Positions 8,213 to 17,521 of a DNA stretch of 36,321 bases are shown here, one piece after another. Origin of the DNA: an uncultured Paracoccaceae bacterium (lineage in GTDB: Bacteria > Pseudomonadota > Alphaproteobacteria > Rhodobacterales > Rhodobacteraceae); the NCBI GenBank assembly GCA_905182105.1, contig CAJJAR010000030.1, forward strand, positions 1 through 36,321, read 5' to 3'. The notes beneath the pieces are model-generated. The model had not been told where the DNA came from. It saw only the letters and a list, made by a program, of their open reading frames with translations, and did no database searches. Position 1 is the stretch's first letter; each line of letters starts with the position of its first letter. The translations under genes were made by a program, and so were the position numbers.

Positions 8213-9232
8213 TCACTCATGAATCGGTGCGATACCCGTTTCGTTTACCAGATGACACGCTACAGAATGAGCTTGCGTAACTTCGTTCAATCTTGGTTTT
8301 TCTGATTGACAACGGCCTTGTGCAACGGGGCATCGGTTTGCAAAACGGCATCCTTTTGGCAAATCCAATGGATCTGGCGGATCGCCTGGAATTAGAATGC
8401 GCTTGGATTCGGCTCTTCGCTTTTTATCAACAGAAGGCACCGCTGATAGCAGCGCTTTTGTGTAGGGGTGTAGCGGGTTGTTAAACAGCGATTTGCGATC
8501 ACCATATTCCACGATCTTACCCATATACATTACGGCGATGGAATCGCACATGTGCTGCACAACGCCTAAATCATGGCTGATAAACAAGAATGTCAGGCCA
8601 AAATCTGCCTGCAATTTACGTAGTAGATTTAGAATTTGCGCTTGAACAGCGACATCTAAAGCTGAAACTGGTTCGTCACAAATAATCAGATCAGGTTGGG
8701 TCGCAAGTGCCCGGGCAATACCAATACGCTGGCGTTGACCACCAGAAAATTGATGTGGGAAAAGGCGCTGTTGTTCGTGATGTAGGCCCACGGCTTCAAA
8801 CAGTTTATCGACTATATTTTGGCGTTCTTCTTTGGGAATTGTGTCTAGGTTGTCGAGTGGTTCACAGACAATTTTTTCTGCGCGAATTCGCGGATTTAGA
8901 CTTGAATATGGATCCTGAAAGATAAATTGCATCTTTGAACGTGCTTGACGCAAATCTTCGTCTTGGAGGCTTAGAAAGTCTGTACCGTTTAAATTTACGC
9001 GTCCCTTATAAGCGCTGACCAATCGTGCCACGGCAAGTGCGGCTGTTGTTTTGCCAGAACCACTTTCGCCAACAATTGCGAGTGTTTCACCACGTTTGAT
9101 TTGGAAAGAGATATCATCAACTGCATAGAGATGTTTTGCTTTGCCAAACAATCCACCACGTTTGATAGCAAAACGGACAGTGAGGTTTTGAACATCTAGA
9201 AGCAGTTTGGTTTGCGCATCATCAATCATCAT
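8213..9232 (-). CDS. Peptide/nickel-type ABC importer ATPase (DppF-like)
   Basis: 339 residues. ABC ATPase with Walker A GESGSGKT (55-62), signature FSGGQRQR, Walker B LIICDEP followed by SALD, and an H-loop ISHDLG. The C-terminal oligo_HPY extension (LHPYTKALLSAVP, then a GCRFANRCP..C Cys cluster) marks the OppF/DppF group. With DppD it hydrolyses ATP at the cytoplasmic face to drive uptake. The start is the ATG at 9232, overlapping the TGA of the previous gene (ATGA) and preceded by AGGGG. Last gene of the operon; IS6 debris begins 24 bases after its stop, so any original terminator has been lost. Confidence 0.93.
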   Translation of the reverse strand: MMIDDAQTKLLLDVQNLTVRFAIKRGGLFGKAKHLYAVDDISFQIKRGETLAIVGESGSGKTTAALAVARLVSAYKGRVNLNGTDFLSLQDEDLRQARSKMQFIFQDPYSSLNPRIRAEKIVCEPLDNLDTIPKEERQNIVDKLFEAVGLHHEQQRLFPHQFSGGQRQRIGIARALATQPDLIICDEPVSALDVAVQAQILNLLRKLQADFGLTFLFISHDLGVVQHMCDSIAVMYMGKIVEYGDRKSLFNNPLHPYTKALLSAVPSVDKKRRAESKRILIPGDPPDPLDLPKGCRFANRCPVAQGRCQSEKPRLNEVTQAHSVACHLVNETGIAPIHE

Positions 9233-10218
9233 ATTGCCCCTGCGTGCCAGCAGGCTGCCCTTTGACCGTCGCCAAAAATGGCCTCTGGCGGCCGTTTGTC
9301 TAGACACTTTTGGCTGACCATATTGCAACGTGAAGCGAACAGGCAGCGATCTTGGCCAAACTCTCGTAGCGGTGGTACGATGCCTGCGATCTCAGTCAAC
9401 TCATATCGTTCATCGTTAAGCGTAGCCATGATGTGCGGCACGCATGAGATCAGCCCTTTGGTATAGGGATGGCGGGGGTGGTCAATGATTTGCTCCACGG
9501 GACCTTGTTCAGCGTTGCGACCCGCATACATGACGATCATGCGCTCTGCCATTTCAGCTACGGCCCCCATGTCGTGTGTAATCATGATAATGGCGGTCCC
9601 AGTCTGGCGTTTGAGTTCGTTCAGCAGATCAAAAATCTCCGCCTGAACGGTCACATCCAACGCAGTTGTCGGTTCATCCGCAATCAGGATCTTTGGTTCG
9701 CAGGCCAACGCTATCGCGATCATCACCCTTTGTCTTTGCCCACCTGACATTTGGAAAGGATAGTCTGACACCCGCCGTCTAGCATTTGGGATACGCACAG
9801 CGTCCAGCAGTTCAATAGCGCAGTTCCACGCCGCTGATTTACTTAGGCCTTGATGCGCGCGCAGGACTTCAGCGATTTGTTCGCCCACAGTATAGACGGG
9901 GTTTAGCGATGTCATCGGTTCTTGAAATATCATCGAAATTTCGTTGCCACGAATGGCGCGCAATCGTTTTTGTGTGACCGTGGTCAGTTCCTCACCGTCG
10001 AATGTGATTGTGCCTGAAGCAATTCGACCAACCTTTTCAGGGAGTAATCCCATTATTCCAAGTGCCGTCATGGATTTTCCACAACCGGACTCGCCTACAA
10101 AGCTGATACTTTCTCCAGCGCCTAATTCAAAAGACAAATCATCAATCACTGGCGCAATGCCGTCGCGGAGGGAGAGTTCGATCCGCAAGTTTTGGACCTT
10201 TAAAAGGGGTTCGCTCAT
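9229..10218 (-). CDS. Peptide/nickel-type ABC importer ATPase (DppD-like)
   Basis: 329 residues. Walker A GESGCGKS (42-49), signature MSGGQRQRV, Walker [14 protein letters not shown]-loop ITHDMG, and the oligo_HPY C-terminus ([13 protein letters not shown], Cys cluster CLFASRCN..C). It pairs with the DppF-like subunit in the heterodimeric motor of this importer class. Start and stop each overlap the neighbouring genes by four bases, showing tight translational coupling. The substrate cannot be read from the ATPase. Confidence 0.93.
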   Translation of the reverse strand: MSEPLLKVQNLRIELSLRDGIAPVIDDLSFELGAGESISFVGESGCGKSMTALGIMGLLPEKVGRIASGTITFDGEELTTVTQKRLRAIRGNEISMIFQEPMTSLNPVYTVGEQIAEVLRAHQGLSKSAAWNCAIELLDAVRIPNARRRVSDYPFQMSGGQRQRVMIAIALACEPKILIADEPTTALDVTVQAEIFDLLNELKRQTGTAIIMITHDMGAVAEMAERMIVMYAGRNAEQGPVEQIIDHPRHPYTKGLISCVPHIMATLNDERYELTEIAGIVPPLREFGQDRCLFASRCNMVSQKCLDKRPPEAIFGDGQRAACWHAGAI

Positions 10219-11099
10219 CGTTGTCTCAATTTTGGGTTCAGGGCGTCATTTAATCCATCACCAACCAATGAAATGGCAAGAACAGTAACAAAAATCGCGA
10301 TGCCTGGGATGGTAACTGTATAACTGGCATCTAGGATATATTGGCGATTTGAACCGATCACTTGGCCCCATGACACAACGTTGGGATCAGTAAGTCCAAG
10401 GAACGACAGACCCGCCTCAAAAAGGATCGCAGATCCCACCATAAGCGCCGCTTGTACAATAATTGGTGGCAGTGCGTTTGGAAGAATTATTTGGAACATT
10501 AGTTTACCATTTTTGGCCCCCGATGCACGCGATGCAGTGACATATTCTAATTCGCGGATTCGCAAAAATTCCGAACGTGTAATGCGCGCCACGGCGGTCC
10601 AGCTTACGACTCCGATTGCAAATGTGATCATTGGTAGCGATGCACCGAACAGGGCAACGATCACCATAGCAAATAGAAGCGTTGGCAGGACTTGGAAAAA
10701 CTCTGTGATCCGCATCAACAGTTCTTCGACCCAACCACGATAGAACCCAGCAAGAGCCCCAACGGTCACACCGATAAAGACGGACATGAAGGCGGCAGCA
10801 ACCCCGATAACAATTGATACACGCGCGCCGTGGATCAGTGCGGCCATCAGGTCACGGCCCAAATAGTCGGTGCCCAAAAGGAAGCCGTCGACACCGGGCG
10901 GTGAGAACGGAGCCCATACCATATCGAATGGGTCGGTCGGGTAGATATAGGGACCGATGATAGCAGTGATGATGATCAAGGTTAGGACCACTAGCGCCAC
11001 CATGGCTGCATGATTACCGCGAAACATTTCCCACGCCTCGGCCATTGGGTGGCGGGCTTTTGGAGTTTCTTGCATTGGGATAATGGGTGGGGTGCTCAT
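10215..11099 (-). CDS. ABC importer permease (DppC-like)
   Basis: 294 residues. A cytoplasmic N-terminal tail with an OppC_N-type first helix (MVALVVLTLIIITAIIGPYI), then a BPD_transp_1 domain of about five helices. The EAA-like coupling loop reads ASRASGAKNGKLMFQIILPN, which docks on the ATPases. Typical length for DppC. Overlaps the upstream permease by ATGA. Confidence 0.92.
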   Translation of the reverse strand: MSTPPIIPMQETPKARHPMAEAWEMFRGNHAAMVALVVLTLIIITAIIGPYIYPTDPFDMVWAPFSPPGVDGFLLGTDYLGRDLMAALIHGARVSIVIGVAAAFMSVFIGVTVGALAGFYRGWVEELLMRITEFFQVLPTLLFAMVIVALFGASLPMITFAIGVVSWTAVARITRSEFLRIRELEYVTASRASGAKNGKLMFQIILPNALPPIIVQAALMVGSAILFEAGLSFLGLTDPNVVSWGQVIGSNRQYILDASYTVTIPGIAIFVTVLAISLVGDGLNDALNPKLRQR

Positions 11100-12073
11100 C
11101 TTTTGCCTCCCACGCGCGGATCTACGAAGCGCAGGGCTATGTCGGTTAAGAGGTTGCCAATAATCACAACGAGCGCGGAAAAGAAAAGAATACCAAGGAT
11201 TGTTGGTGTGTCGCGGGCGATGATGGACTGGAACGCCAGTGTGCCAAGACCGGGCCAGCTGAACACAGCCTCGACCAGCACTGCTCCAGAAATGACAGCT
11301 GAGAATTGTAAACCCGCTAGTGTAATAACGGGGGAAAGGGAGTTTTTGAGGGCGTGTTTATAAACCACTTCGCGCTCGGACAGCCCTTTTGCTTTGGCGG
11401 TGCGCACATAGTCAGACCCAAGAACTTCCATCATCGTGGCGCGCGCGAGGCGTGAATAGAGTGCGAGGAAAATCGAGCCTAGGGTAACAACTGGTAAGAC
11501 AAGGTGACGAGCAATGTCGACAAAATGCACCCAGAACCCGCCTTCGATTGTAACGTCACGCATTCCAGCGACAGGAAAGAGTTGGATGTTAAGGGAAAAG
11601 CCAATCAACAACAAAATACCCGTCCAGAATACTGGCGCGGAATAGCCGAACAACGCCAATATCGTGACAAAGTGGCTGGCGATTCCATTGGGTTTGCGTG
11701 CCGAGATAACGCCTAAGATAACGCCTATGAACAGTGCAAGGATTTGGGCTGTGAACACCAATAACAAGGTTGCAGGTAAGCGTTGCAAGATTAACTGCGT
11801 CACTGGTGTGTTGTAGAAAAACGAATATCCCAGATCAAAGCGCAGCACTTTGCCCATGTAACTGCCAAGTTGAACAAGAAAGGGTTGGTCGAGACCGTAG
11901 TCGGCCCGAATTTGGTCCAATATTTCCTGATCCGCGCCACCCATGGATTGGCTGATAGTGTCGGCCACATCACCGGGGGCTAGATGCATCATTGAAAAAT
12001 TCAACACCAGAACAGCCACCAACAAGATAACTGCATAGACGATGCGCGTGAGTAATGATTGGAGAGTTGCCAC
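11096..12073 (-). CDS. ABC importer permease (DppB-like)
   Basis: 325 residues, six predicted helices. The DppB hallmarks are present: the early LAPGDVADTI segment, the EAA loop (RTAKAKGLSEREVVYKHALK) and VEAVFSWPGLGTLAFQSI near the C-terminus. It forms the transmembrane pore with the DppC-like protein. It is separated from the binding-protein gene by 69 bases that hold a GC-rich stem-loop. Confidence 0.92.
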   Translation of the reverse strand: MATLQSLLTRIVYAVILLVAVLVLNFSMMHLAPGDVADTISQSMGGADQEILDQIRADYGLDQPFLVQLGSYMGKVLRFDLGYSFFYNTPVTQLILQRLPATLLLVFTAQILALFIGVILGVISARKPNGIASHFVTILALFGYSAPVFWTGILLLIGFSLNIQLFPVAGMRDVTIEGGFWVHFVDIARHLVLPVVTLGSIFLALYSRLARATMMEVLGSDYVRTAKAKGLSEREVVYKHALKNSLSPVITLAGLQFSAVISGAVLVEAVFSWPGLGTLAFQSIIARDTPTILGILFFSALVVIIGNLLTDIALRFVDPRVGGKR

Positions 12074-12101
12074 GAGTCTAGTCTTCTCTTGGTCAGAGGA
12101 A

Positions 12102-12133
12102 TGCGCGGCAATCCCTAGATAGGCAGCCGCGCA
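12102..12133 (-). promoter_or_regulatory. Intercistronic stem-loop
   Basis: TGCGCGGC (12102-12109) and GCCGCGCA (12126-12133) pair perfectly around a 16-base loop, between the binding-protein stop and the permease start. Such hairpins in ABC import operons commonly protect the 3' end of the binding-protein message or dampen read-through, giving more binding protein than membrane parts. There is no T-tract, so full termination is unlikely. Confidence 0.55.
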
Positions 12134-12142
12134 ATAGAGTGA

Positions 12143-13714
12143 TTACTCTTTCAAATAAGTCATATCGATGGGCGTTGATGAGCCCCAGATTCCCAAGGGT
12201 GGGTTGCCAACCTTGTCGTTGTAGACGGTGTGATATGGCACTGTATTGGTGTGATAAACTGGCAGTTCATCCGCAATGATTTGCTGAAATTCACCATAAA
12301 GTGCCTTACGTTTTGCCGGATCTGTTTCAACCGCAGCCATTGCCATCAACTCATCTACACGGGCGTTGGAATAACCTTGTGTGTTGGACCAAACACCTTT
12401 GGCGATGTTAGTGCTGTCATAGGTGCGGTGTACGCCAATCACAGGGTCACCCCAGTTGAACACAGTGTCCCAAGACATATCAAAGTCCATAGTGCCCATC
12501 TTTTTGGCCCATGTTGGAAAATCTGCAGAAGCGCGGACTTGCACATCAATGTTCACCTTTTTCAAGGCGGCTTTGACGTACTCGACCTGCGGCTTCACTC
12601 CCGGCCAACCAAAGTCGATTGTTAGGGACATGCGTGTACCATCTTTGACAGGGAACCCTGCTTCGTCCAACAGTGCCGCTGATTTCTCAAGATCAACTTC
12701 ATAACCTTCTTGCGCCGCATAAAACGGGCTATCTGGGTGAATGCCTGATGTAGAATCTGAAGCTGTACCTTGCATCAAGGCCTTGTGTATGAAGTTCTTA
12801 TCAACAGCATAAGCAATTGCTTTGCGCACGCGCACGTCAGCCAACGGGCCTTTAGTCGTGTTCATCGCCAGCCAATCAACTGGACCAATCGCGCCGTAGC
12901 CGTCTGAGGTAACAGTCAAGCTGTCGACCTTTTTCAATCGGTTGATGATCCGGGGTAGCGATTCAAATGCGCCCATATGGAGTTCACCGTTCTCATAGGC
13001 AATCGCACGTGCTGCAGGGTCTGTGATGATCCGCATCACGATCTTATCTAGGTAGGGACGCCCCTCGATAAAGAAGTCGTCGAAACGTTCAAGAATAACG
13101 TGCTCACCGTTTTTGAATTCGGTCAGTTTGAATGGGCCAGAACCAACAACATTCTCGTTGTTGCGGGCGTGCGTTTTCACATCTTTAATTTCGCCATCAC
13201 CATAAATATGTTTCGGAATGATCGACATCAATTGCCCAGACATCGCCAACATCAATGCTGGATGCGGTCGGGACAAGTTCAAGATAGCTGTGTGCGCATC
13301 AGGCGTGCTAACGCTTTCCACCGGCGCGAACATAGATTTGAAGGGGTGGTTTGTTTTGATTACTTCAACAGAAAACGCGACATCTTCAGACGTTAGTGGC
13401 ATGCCGTCATGGAATGTTGCGTTCTTCACCAAGTTGAGCGTTACAGTCAGCCCATCCTCAGACACTTCCCAGGTTTCGGCCAGATAAGGCTGAGGTTCCC
13501 AATTTTCATCATAGCGCAAAGGTGACGCAAAAAGTTGCGCACCCGGAAATCCTGTGACGATACCAGATTGTACCGCAGAGTTTAAATTACGTACATTGGA
13601 CCCCAGAACTGTGATCAGTGTGCCACCCATTTTAGGTTCTTCGGCCTTGGTCAATGTGGCAAATGACGCGGTGAGCGCCGTTGCCATCGCCAAGCCTTTG
13701 ACGAATTTGTTCAT
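12143..13714 (-). CDS. Periplasmic peptide-type solute-binding protein
   Basis: 523 residues with a Sec signal peptide (MNKFVKGLAMATALTASFA, cleavage near TKA-EE) and one SBP_bac_5 domain. Family landmarks: YDENWEPQPYLAETWEVSED near the N-terminus, TFHDGMPLTSEDVAFS, VGSGPFKLTEF, and VRKAIAYAVDK in the second lobe. It captures the substrate in the periplasm for the DppBCDF-like importer. Members bind peptides, nickel complexes, glutathione or other amides; the ligand cannot be deduced. The leader has AGGGAG seven bases before the ATG. Probably the first gene of the transport operon, with its own promoter in the 97-base gap after the LysR gene. Confidence 0.93.
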   Translation of the reverse strand: MNKFVKGLAMATALTASFATLTKAEEPKMGGTLITVLGSNVRNLNSAVQSGIVTGFPGAQLFASPLRYDENWEPQPYLAETWEVSEDGLTVTLNLVKNATFHDGMPLTSEDVAFSVEVIKTNHPFKSMFAPVESVSTPDAHTAILNLSRPHPALMLAMSGQLMSIIPKHIYGDGEIKDVKTHARNNENVVGSGPFKLTEFKNGEHVILERFDDFFIEGRPYLDKIVMRIITDPAARAIAYENGELHMGAFESLPRIINRLKKVDSLTVTSDGYGAIGPVDWLAMNTTKGPLADVRVRKAIAYAVDKNFIHKALMQGTASDSTSGIHPDSPFYAAQEGYEVDLEKSAALLDEAGFPVKDGTRMSLTIDFGWPGVKPQVEYVKAALKKVNIDVQVRASADFPTWAKKMGTMDFDMSWDTVFNWGDPVIGVHRTYDSTNIAKGVWSNTQGYSNARVDELMAMAAVETDPAKRKALYGEFQQIIADELPVYHTNTVPYHTVYNDKVGNPPLGIWGSSTPIDMTYLKE

Positions 13715-13811
13715 TTAGATTCTCCCTAGAGTTTTATTTTTGGTCTTTTTATAGGAAAAGCCTAAACCAGCCCACTTCCAGCACAAAACAGTTTTAATAC
13801 GTTTCCTTGCA

Positions 13812-14756
13812 TCATTTTGTGGAGGAACGGTTGGGTGATTTCACAACAATGTTATCAAATGCGCCATTAAGCTTTAAGTCAACGCATTGCCCGATGAACG
13901 CCTGGACAATGTTAGGTTTACGGATGCCAGCGAGGGTAATAATCCCAAAAGTGGGCACATATAGTTTGTCCAACAAAGGTAATACACGGTACCTCACATC
14001 ATCTTGTCGATAATCTGGAGGGCAGATATTGAGCAAAGAATATCCATGACCACCAGACACTAAGGCGCGGGCAATTTCTGCGGATCGTGTTGAGTGTACA
14101 ATGTTGGGCTTCATACCCAATTGCTCAAAGATATTCGTAAAGTAGGCCTTTGTGCGGGGCAAATTCAACATGATCATGGGCCGTTCTGCGAGGTCCTTAA
14201 GCCAAACAGAACTATTTTTGGCTAAAGGATCATCTGCCGCTATCAGCACATAAGGTGGCGCACCAAAGAGCGGTGTGAAATCGTGGCCATCCTCGACCAT
14301 CTCGTCATAGCAAAAAGCTAAATCTGCGTCGCCATTCGCAAGATAAACCAACGTGGCCTCCATGTTACCCTCTAGCAAGGTAATCGAAGTGGTGGGATGG
14401 CTTGCCCTAAATTTCTTGAGGATCGGCGGTAGAAACGACGGCGCAGCAGTTGCATAGCAAGAGACCCGAACAGAGCCAGACGCATCCCCACCCACAGACA
14501 TCATTTCAGTTTCAAAATGGCGGCTTTGGACAATAAACCCACGGATCAGTCGAAGCGCTTCCCTCCCCGCGGGTGTCACGCTGATACCCTTGGCCGGTGT
14601 ACGTACAAACAGATCAAATCCAATTTGGCTTTCCAACGCGCCGATTGCTGCAGTGATTGAGGATTGCGAGATGTTCAACTCCATTGCGGCATTCGCGATC
14701 GACCCCAACCGGCCTGTCGACTCAACATAGCGCAACTGTTTGAGAGTGAAGTTCAT
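13812..14756 (-). CDS. LysR-family transcriptional regulator
   Basis: 314 residues. N-terminal winged helix-turn-helix (1-60: LKQLRYVESTGRLGSIANAA, then ISQSSITAAIGALESQIGFDLF), followed by a periplasmic-binding-protein-like effector domain. It sits between the transport genes (same strand) and the divergent hydrolase-GTPase pair, so it most likely controls both in response to the imported compound or its product. A dyad fitting a LysR site lies in the 135-base divergent gap. Confidence 0.93.
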   Translation of the reverse strand: MNFTLKQLRYVESTGRLGSIANAAMELNISQSSITAAIGALESQIGFDLFVRTPAKGISVTPAGREALRLIRGFIVQSRHFETEMMSVGGDASGSVRVSCYATAAPSFLPPILKKFRASHPTTSITLLEGNMEATLVYLANGDADLAFCYDEMVEDGHDFTPLFGAPPYVLIAADDPLAKNSSVWLKDLAERPMIMLNLPRTKAYFTNIFEQLGMKPNIVHSTRSAEIARALVSGGHGYSLLNICPPDYRQDDVRYRVLPLLDKLYVPTFGIITLAGIRKPNIVQAFIGQCVDLKLNGAFDNIVVKSPNRSSTK

Positions 14757-14776
14757 AACTTATCGCTTCCAACATT

Positions 14777-14808
14777 AAATAGCGGTTATTAAGTAGTAAA
14801 AACTATTT
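14777..14808. promoter_or_regulatory. Candidate LysR operator
   Basis: Nested dyads in the gap between the LysR and amidohydrolase genes: an outer AAATAG (14777-14782) / CTATTT (14803-14808), and an inner GTTATTAAGTAGTAAAAAC (14785-14803), an imperfect 7-5-7 palindrome (one mismatch) that contains the T-N11-A core typical of LysR sites. Function is inferred from position and symmetry. Confidence 0.5.
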
Positions 14809-14891
14809 TTCGCATCAAAGAAAGCATCTTAGTCTGATGAACATCTTTGCAACCTGCCAGCCACTTGAATCACCCAAAAAGGAAACATCCC

Positions 14892-16535
14892 ATGGTCGAC
14901 ACCACAATCTATTCTGCCCGTAAGATTATCACGATGAATCCTGCACGACCAACTGTCAGCCATGTGGCTGTACGGGATGGAAAAATTCTTGCAGCCGGTG
15001 ATTTGTCAGAACTTGAGACATGGGGTGATTATAAATTAGATGAAACATTTGCTGACAAAGTTTTAATGCCAGGGTTGGTCGAGGGGCACGCCCATACGAT
15101 GGAAGGCACGTTGTGGCGCTATGTTTACTGCGGCTACTTTGATCGTGGTGATCCGAATGGTAAGGTGTGGGATGGCTTGCAAACTATCGAGGCCATTTTA
15201 GAACGGCTGAAAGAGGCCGAGGTTCAGATTGATGATCCTGACGCGCCGCTGTCTGGTTGGTCTTTGGATCCAATTTATATGGACAACACCCGCGTCACAC
15301 GTGCGGATTTGGACAGCGTTTCGGCGACGCGTCCCATTGGGGTTTTGCACGCCTCTGGTCACATATTAAATGTGAATACCAAAGCGCTAGAATTAGGTGG
15401 CTTAATGAAAACAGGCATCAATCATCCTGGAATTCCTTTGGGCGCTGATGGCTACCCAACCGGCGAACTTTTTGGCCCAGAAACAATGACGCCTATTGGC
15501 GTACATGTTGGGTTTAACCGATCCTTAACGGACAGCGACGAACAAGGATTGCGTGATTTTGCCAAGCTTTGTGTCCGTACAGGCGTGACGACCATAACTG
15601 ACCTAGCCGCAAGGTTAGACGACGAAGGTATAGAGGCAATGTTAAGAGTCACAGGAGAGGATGATTATCCTGCTCGCGTGGTGCCTCTGCAATTGTTTAT
15701 GGGAGCAACGCCAAAGGAAATTGTCGACAAGGTTGTCGAGCTGAAAGCGCGCGCCACTGATCGGCTGCGATTGGGCCGTATCAAAGCCGTGGCTGATGGA
15801 TCAATACAAGGGTTTTCTGCACGGATGCGTTGGCCGGGGTATCACAACGGCGCCCCAAACGGGCTTTGGTACACGGCACCTGAGCAATTGGCCGAATTAT
15901 ACCGTTTGGCATTGGGGGCAGGCATCCAAGTTCACACCCACACCAACGGCGACGAGGCCACAGAGATGGTCCTTGAAACCCTCGCACCTGCTTTGAGAGA
16001 TGTACCAAGCCCCAATCATCGGTTTACGCTGCAACATTGTCAGTTGGCTGACGCAGCACAGTTTAGAAAGATGAAAGAACTGAACATGTGCGTCAATTTG
16101 TTTGCCAATCATCATTTTTATTGGGGGGACGAACACTATCGCCTGACTGTCGGGCCTGAGCGGGCGTTGCGTATGAACGCCTGTCGAACCGCACTGGAAA
16201 CGGGTGTTCCTATGGCCATCCATTCAGACGCACCTGTTACACCACTTGGCCCTTTCTTTACCGCGTGGAGTGCGGTTAATCGATTGACAGCCTCTGGGCG
16301 GACGCAGGGCGAACACGAAAAAATTGGGGTAGAGGCGGCCCTTTATGCGATCACCTTAGGTGCCGCATATACACTTCATTTGGATGATGAAATCGGATCC
16401 ATTGAGGTGGGTAAAAAAGCCGATTTTGCAGTATTAGAGGATGACCCCACCGAAATTGGCAACGACAACCTAAAAGACGTTTGCGTATGGGGGACAGTTC
16501 AAAATGGGCGTATTTTCGCGGCTTCAAAACTATGA
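14892..16535 (+). CDS. YtcJ-type metal-dependent amidohydrolase
   Basis: 547 residues, Amidohydro_3 (PF07969) architecture: a small beta-sandwich from the two termini around a TIM barrel. Metal-site landmarks: GLVEGHAHTMEG (His66, His68), the barrel segment ADGSIQGFSARMRWPG, IQVHTHTNGDEA, RFTLQHCQL, and MAIHSDAPVTPLGP; the closing IEVGKKADFAVLEDDP is the standard sandwich strand. It should hydrolyse a C-N bond of an amide or formylated compound in the cytoplasm; the substrate is unknown. The ATG at 14892 is chosen because AAAGGA lies nine bases upstream and it matches the family N-terminus. The gene is divergent from LysR and its TGA overlaps the next ATG. Confidence 0.92.
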   Translation: MVDTTIYSARKIITMNPARPTVSHVAVRDGKILAAGDLSELETWGDYKLDETFADKVLMPGLVEGHAHTMEGTLWRYVYCGYFDRGDPNGKVWDGLQTIEAILERLKEAEVQIDDPDAPLSGWSLDPIYMDNTRVTRADLDSVSATRPIGVLHASGHILNVNTKALELGGLMKTGINHPGIPLGADGYPTGELFGPETMTPIGVHVGFNRSLTDSDEQGLRDFAKLCVRTGVTTITDLAARLDDEGIEAMLRVTGEDDYPARVVPLQLFMGATPKEIVDKVVELKARATDRLRLGRIKAVADGSIQGFSARMRWPGYHNGAPNGLWYTAPEQLAELYRLALGAGIQVHTHTNGDEATEMVLETLAPALRDVPSPNHRFTLQHCQLADAAQFRKMKELNMCVNLFANHHFYWGDEHYRLTVGPERALRMNACRTALETGVPMAIHSDAPVTPLGPFFTAWSAVNRLTASGRTQGEHEKIGVEAALYAITLGAAYTLHLDDEIGSIEVGKKADFAVLEDDPTEIGNDNLKDVCVWGTVQNGRIFAASKL

Positions 16536-17431
16536 CAGCACCACTTCCAGTCACCGTAATTGGCGGATATTTGGGTTCAGGTAAAACAACATTGGTCAAT
16601 CATTTGCTACGCAATGCAAATGGACTGAGGCTCGCTATATTGGTGAATGAGTTCGGGGAACTGGCCATTGATGAAGACCTGATCGAGGCAGAGGATGACG
16701 ACATCATCTCAATTGCGGGCGGTTGTGTGTGCTGCTCATTTGGCAGTGATCTGACTGGTGCGCTGATTGATATGGCCAAGTTAAATCCCCAACCAGATCA
16801 TGTGTTGATTGAATCCTCAGGCGTCGCAATTCCTAGCGCCATTGTTGGGTCAGTCTCATTGCTAAACGGTTTTTGCGCAGACGGAATCGTAATTCTTGCT
16901 GACGCAGAAACCATTCAAAGAAGTGCGTGTGATAAATATATGGGTGATACGGTTCTACGACAGTTAGCTGATGCAAACATTATCGTTTTGAACAAAATCG
17001 ATCTGGTCAACAAAGCGCACCTTTTAGAAACCAAGCGATGGCTAGGCCAGCAAACTAATGGTGTCCGTATCATTGAATCGTCTCACGGTATTGTTGCACC
17101 CCAGGTTGTCTTGGAGAGCTTCTTGGTCCAAAAGTCTTTAGGTGTTCTGCACTTTGAGGCATCCAACCTTGAAATGATGACAATCACATTAAGGGAACCT
17201 GTAGACGTCGAAAGCTTGGCCAAAAAACTTGCAGATGACAATCTTGGCTTGATCCGAGCAAAGGGGTTTGTGACTTCCCTAACTGGACAAAAAAACCTAA
17301 TTCAAGTTGTAGGACGTCGCTGGGAAACATCTTTGGCACCTGACAGTACATTGAACGGAATTGTATGCTTGGGATTCAAAGGCGTGTTATCCAGACAAAA
17401 TATAGAAAAAATTGGGAATGTTGCTTCATGA
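16532..17431 (+). CDS. CobW/COG0523 GTPase, putative metal chaperone
   Basis: 299 residues. G1 loop GGYLGSGKTT (11-20), switch region NEFGE, the metal-binding GCVCC motif (64-68), ESSG as G3-like, and NKID (154-157) as the base-recognition G4 motif; then a short CobW_C domain. COG0523 proteins are GTPases that bind zinc, cobalt or nickel through CxCC and deliver it to client enzymes. The ATGA overlap with the metallo-amidohydrolase stop codon points to that enzyme as the client (inference). The protein lacks the long His-rich linker seen in some family members. Start at 16532 rather than upstream, because the G1 strand begins within ten residues. Confidence 0.92.
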   Translation: MTAPLPVTVIGGYLGSGKTTLVNHLLRNANGLRLAILVNEFGELAIDEDLIEAEDDDIISIAGGCVCCSFGSDLTGALIDMAKLNPQPDHVLIESSGVAIPSAIVGSVSLLNGFCADGIVILADAETIQRSACDKYMGDTVLRQLADANIIVLNKIDLVNKAHLLETKRWLGQQTNGVRIIESSHGIVAPQVVLESFLVQKSLGVLHFEASNLEMMTITLREPVDVESLAKKLADDNLGLIRAKGFVTSLTGQKNLIQVVGRRWETSLAPDSTLNGIVCLGFKGVLSRQNIEKIGNVAS

Positions 17432-17521
17432 TGCACTCACTTCAACAATAAAAAAGTAGATTTCCGCATATCGGCAACGTGGAAACAACTTATGATCAGG
17501 ATGGCCTTTAGCACGTCAAAA

